In this document: piece by piece, positions 21,096 through 22,104 of the stretch | How positions within the stretch are numbered: the first letter of the stretch is position 1 | How the letters are laid out: every line of letters starts with the position of its first letter | Source of the DNA: a virus | IMG/VR virus record: IMGVR_UViG_3300042565_002418 | Span: 1 to 22,104 of that record | Strand: one strand, 5' to 3' | Length of the DNA: 22,104 bases | The notes under the pieces: generated by a model | What the model saw: only the letters and a program-made list of their open reading frames with translations | Told to the model about the DNA's origin: nothing | The model's database searches: none | Program-made: the position numbers and the translations under genes

Positions 21096-21459
21096 TGGCC
21101 TGGACCTCCTGGTGGCGGTTGGGGTTCATGGCGGCGAGAGTTTCGTGGGCGTACCGCCACACAAGGAACGCAAAGGGCCGCAGGATGGAGCTTTGACCGT
21201 CCGGCAGCAGGCATTCGGGCACCTCCCTCGGCAACTCCGGCCACTCCATCGGCGCAGGCGCCCCCGTCAGGATCCGATTGGCCAGTAGTTGGCGGGCGAG
21301 ACTCTCAGCGCCGTCAGCGCTCAGCAGCGACTTGGGCCCGATGTAACCGCGAAGCCAGCTGGTGAGGTAGGCCAGTCGTTGTTCATCGGGCTGCGGAGTC
21401 GGCGCCGCGGCAGCCTCCAAAGCGGCGACGCGACGTTCGAGGTCTTCCCACTGGTCCAT
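21088..21459 (-). CDS. Hypothetical protein with N-terminal coiled coil (123 aa)
   Basis: The start is ATG 21459 (MDQWEDLERRVAALEAAAAP). A longer frame to 21495 lacks a ribosome site. After a short coiled coil (residues 3-20) and a Pro/Gln linker come helices around YLTSWLRGYIG and ESLARQLLANRILTG. A Pro/Trp-rich patch (APMEWPELPREVPE) and an aromatic helix (RPFAFLVWRYAHETLAAM) follow. The C-terminus HQEVQAND carries the ribosome site of the 350-residue gene. It is the first gene after a 54-base gap, where a new promoter is possible. Function unknown. Confidence 0.6.
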   Translation of the reverse strand: MDQWEDLERRVAALEAAAAPTPQPDEQRLAYLTSWLRGYIGPKSLLSADGAESLARQLLANRILTGAPAPMEWPELPREVPECLLPDGQSSILRPFAFLVWRYAHETLAAMNPNRHQEVQAND

Positions 21460-21513
21460 GGGTCCTATTGCGGTGTGGCTCTGCCAGCATACCACCCCCG
21501 CAACAGAAACGCA
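21460..21513 (-). promoter_or_regulatory. Only real gap in the minus operon; possible extended -10 promoter
   Basis: Read on the minus strand, the gap contains TGGTATGCT, an extended -10-like TGnTATnnT, about 30 bases before the ATG at 21459. No good -35 lies at the right spacing, so this is weak evidence. Confidence 0.25.
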
Positions 21514-22104
21514 CTACTCCGCCCAGGCCCAGTGGTAGCCGGCGGCGGTTCCGCCGGTGCGGATGGCGGTTGCCATCGTCTGCCGGGTGATGAAGTGCCG
21601 GCGGGCGGCCTCCGTTGCCGAGGGGTAGACCTTGAGGGTGTCCAGGTTACGGACCCGTCGGCAGTCGGATAGCTTCCTGGGGTGAGCGGCGCTGATCTTC
21701 TCCGCCAGTGCGTTGTTCTCCAGCAGCATGAGCAGCACGGGCGCCGGGGTGCGGCCGAACAGCTCGGGCCGGCGCTTGGCGAACTGCACCAGGTCGCGCC
21801 TGCGCACTGTCCAGGAGGACCCGTCAAGCACCGCAGGCAGCTGGTAGCGAGCCACCCAGCGCCTGATGGTCTCCTCATGCACGCCCAAGATTCCGGCGAT
21901 AGCGCTCGTTCGCATCCACCTGCCGACCGGAATCAGCGACAGGCCCATGGCATGTGCCCGGTCTGTCAGCGCCCTACGGCTTCGCTCTGGATAGCCGTTC
22001 TTCCGCGCCCAGCGGTTGAAGTACTCCGCCAGGTTGCAAATCGGCACATCCCCCGCCAACTGATCCAGCCGGTCAACCTCCGCCGGCCCCCACGAGTTCG
22101 CCAT
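21514..22104 (-). CDS. Helix-turn-helix DNA-binding protein with NUMOD1-like C-terminus
   Basis: This 196-residue protein begins with an ATG at the very edge of the window, so an upstream extension cannot be excluded. Residues 5-60 follow a SANT-like 'W...E…L..LAgD.P…lAeyfN…..gyp.RS..AL..Ra…GLS' pattern. Residues 65-108 form a MerR/excisionase-like helix-turn-helix (TSAIAGILGVHEETIRRWVA, then SWTVRRRDLVQFAK). Residues 157-194 (LKVYPSATEAARRHFITRQT…GGTAAGYHWAW) match the NUMOD1 module of homing endonucleases. No HNH or GIY-YIG core is present, so it is probably a regulator or a nuclease remnant rather than an active endonuclease. It would head the minus operon. Confidence 0.7.
   Translation of the reverse strand: MANSWGPAEVDRLDQLAGDVPICNLAEYFNRWARKNGYPERSRRALTDRAHAMGLSLIPVGRWMRTSAIAGILGVHEETIRRWVARYQLPAVLDGSSWTVRRRDLVQFAKRRPELFGRTPAPVLLMLLENNALAEKISAAHPRKLSDCRRVRNLDTLKVYPSATEAARRHFITRQTMATAIRTGGTAAGYHWAWAE

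Noticed and set aside
1-22104. tRNA genes, CRISPR arrays, insertion sequences, attachment sites
   Set aside because: No cloverleaf with a T-loop motif, no spaced repeats, no transposase or integrase and no terminal repeats were seen by eye.

Overview
The window reads as the genome of a tailed double-stranded DNA phage, or a prophage segment, with high GC and tightly packed genes. The visible virion genes include a tape-measure C-terminus, tail-tip proteins, a scaffold, a major capsid protein and lectin-domain adhesins. Nearly every gene starts on or just after the stop codon of the one before (ATGA, GTGA, TGATG). No integrase, terminase, portal, polymerase, tRNA, rRNA, CRISPR array or insertion sequence is visible. 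The host cannot be fixed. The GC content, the style of the tape-measure C-terminus and a PEP-CTERM-like beta-sandwich at the end of the tail hub hint at a picocyanobacterial (Synechococcus/Cyanobium-type) siphovirus, but this is inference.

Plus strand, 1-13449: a virion operon. It runs from a partial tape-measure protein through a tail protein, a large tail hub/tip protein, two further tail proteins, a 400-residue mosaic protein and a 53-residue protein. It continues with scaffold, major capsid, a probable decoration protein, a 57-residue protein, a Gly-linker structural protein, a double-lectin adhesin and its small partner. Tail genes precede capsid genes, the reverse of the usual siphovirus order. 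Several surface genes carry AT-rich, in-frame internal blocks in an otherwise GC-rich background, as expected for recombining receptor-binding modules.

Plus strand, 13446-17676: an accessory cluster. It holds a staphylococcal-nuclease-like protein, a coiled-coil membrane protein (holin candidate), a hairpin-rich non-coding stretch, a very acidic micro-protein and an Ala/Glu coiled-coil protein of a phage family usually found near recombination genes. These are followed by a membrane protein resembling only the C-terminal tail of SPFH/prohibitin proteins and five small orphan genes, two of them Cys-rich. A related GC-rich leader precedes two of these genes clearly and a third weakly. An intrinsic terminator at about 17706-17736 closes the strand.

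Minus strand, 22104-17801: a convergent operon of about ten small genes. It starts with a helix-turn-helix/NUMOD1-like DNA-binding protein and ends with dCTP deaminase, which feeds dUMP/dTTP supply. Its gene junctions are built from a few recurring cassettes in which a shared C-terminal peptide also spells the Shine-Dalgarno sequence of the next gene. Between the last two long genes lies a 24-residue membrane micro-ORF locked to both neighbours by stop/start overlaps.
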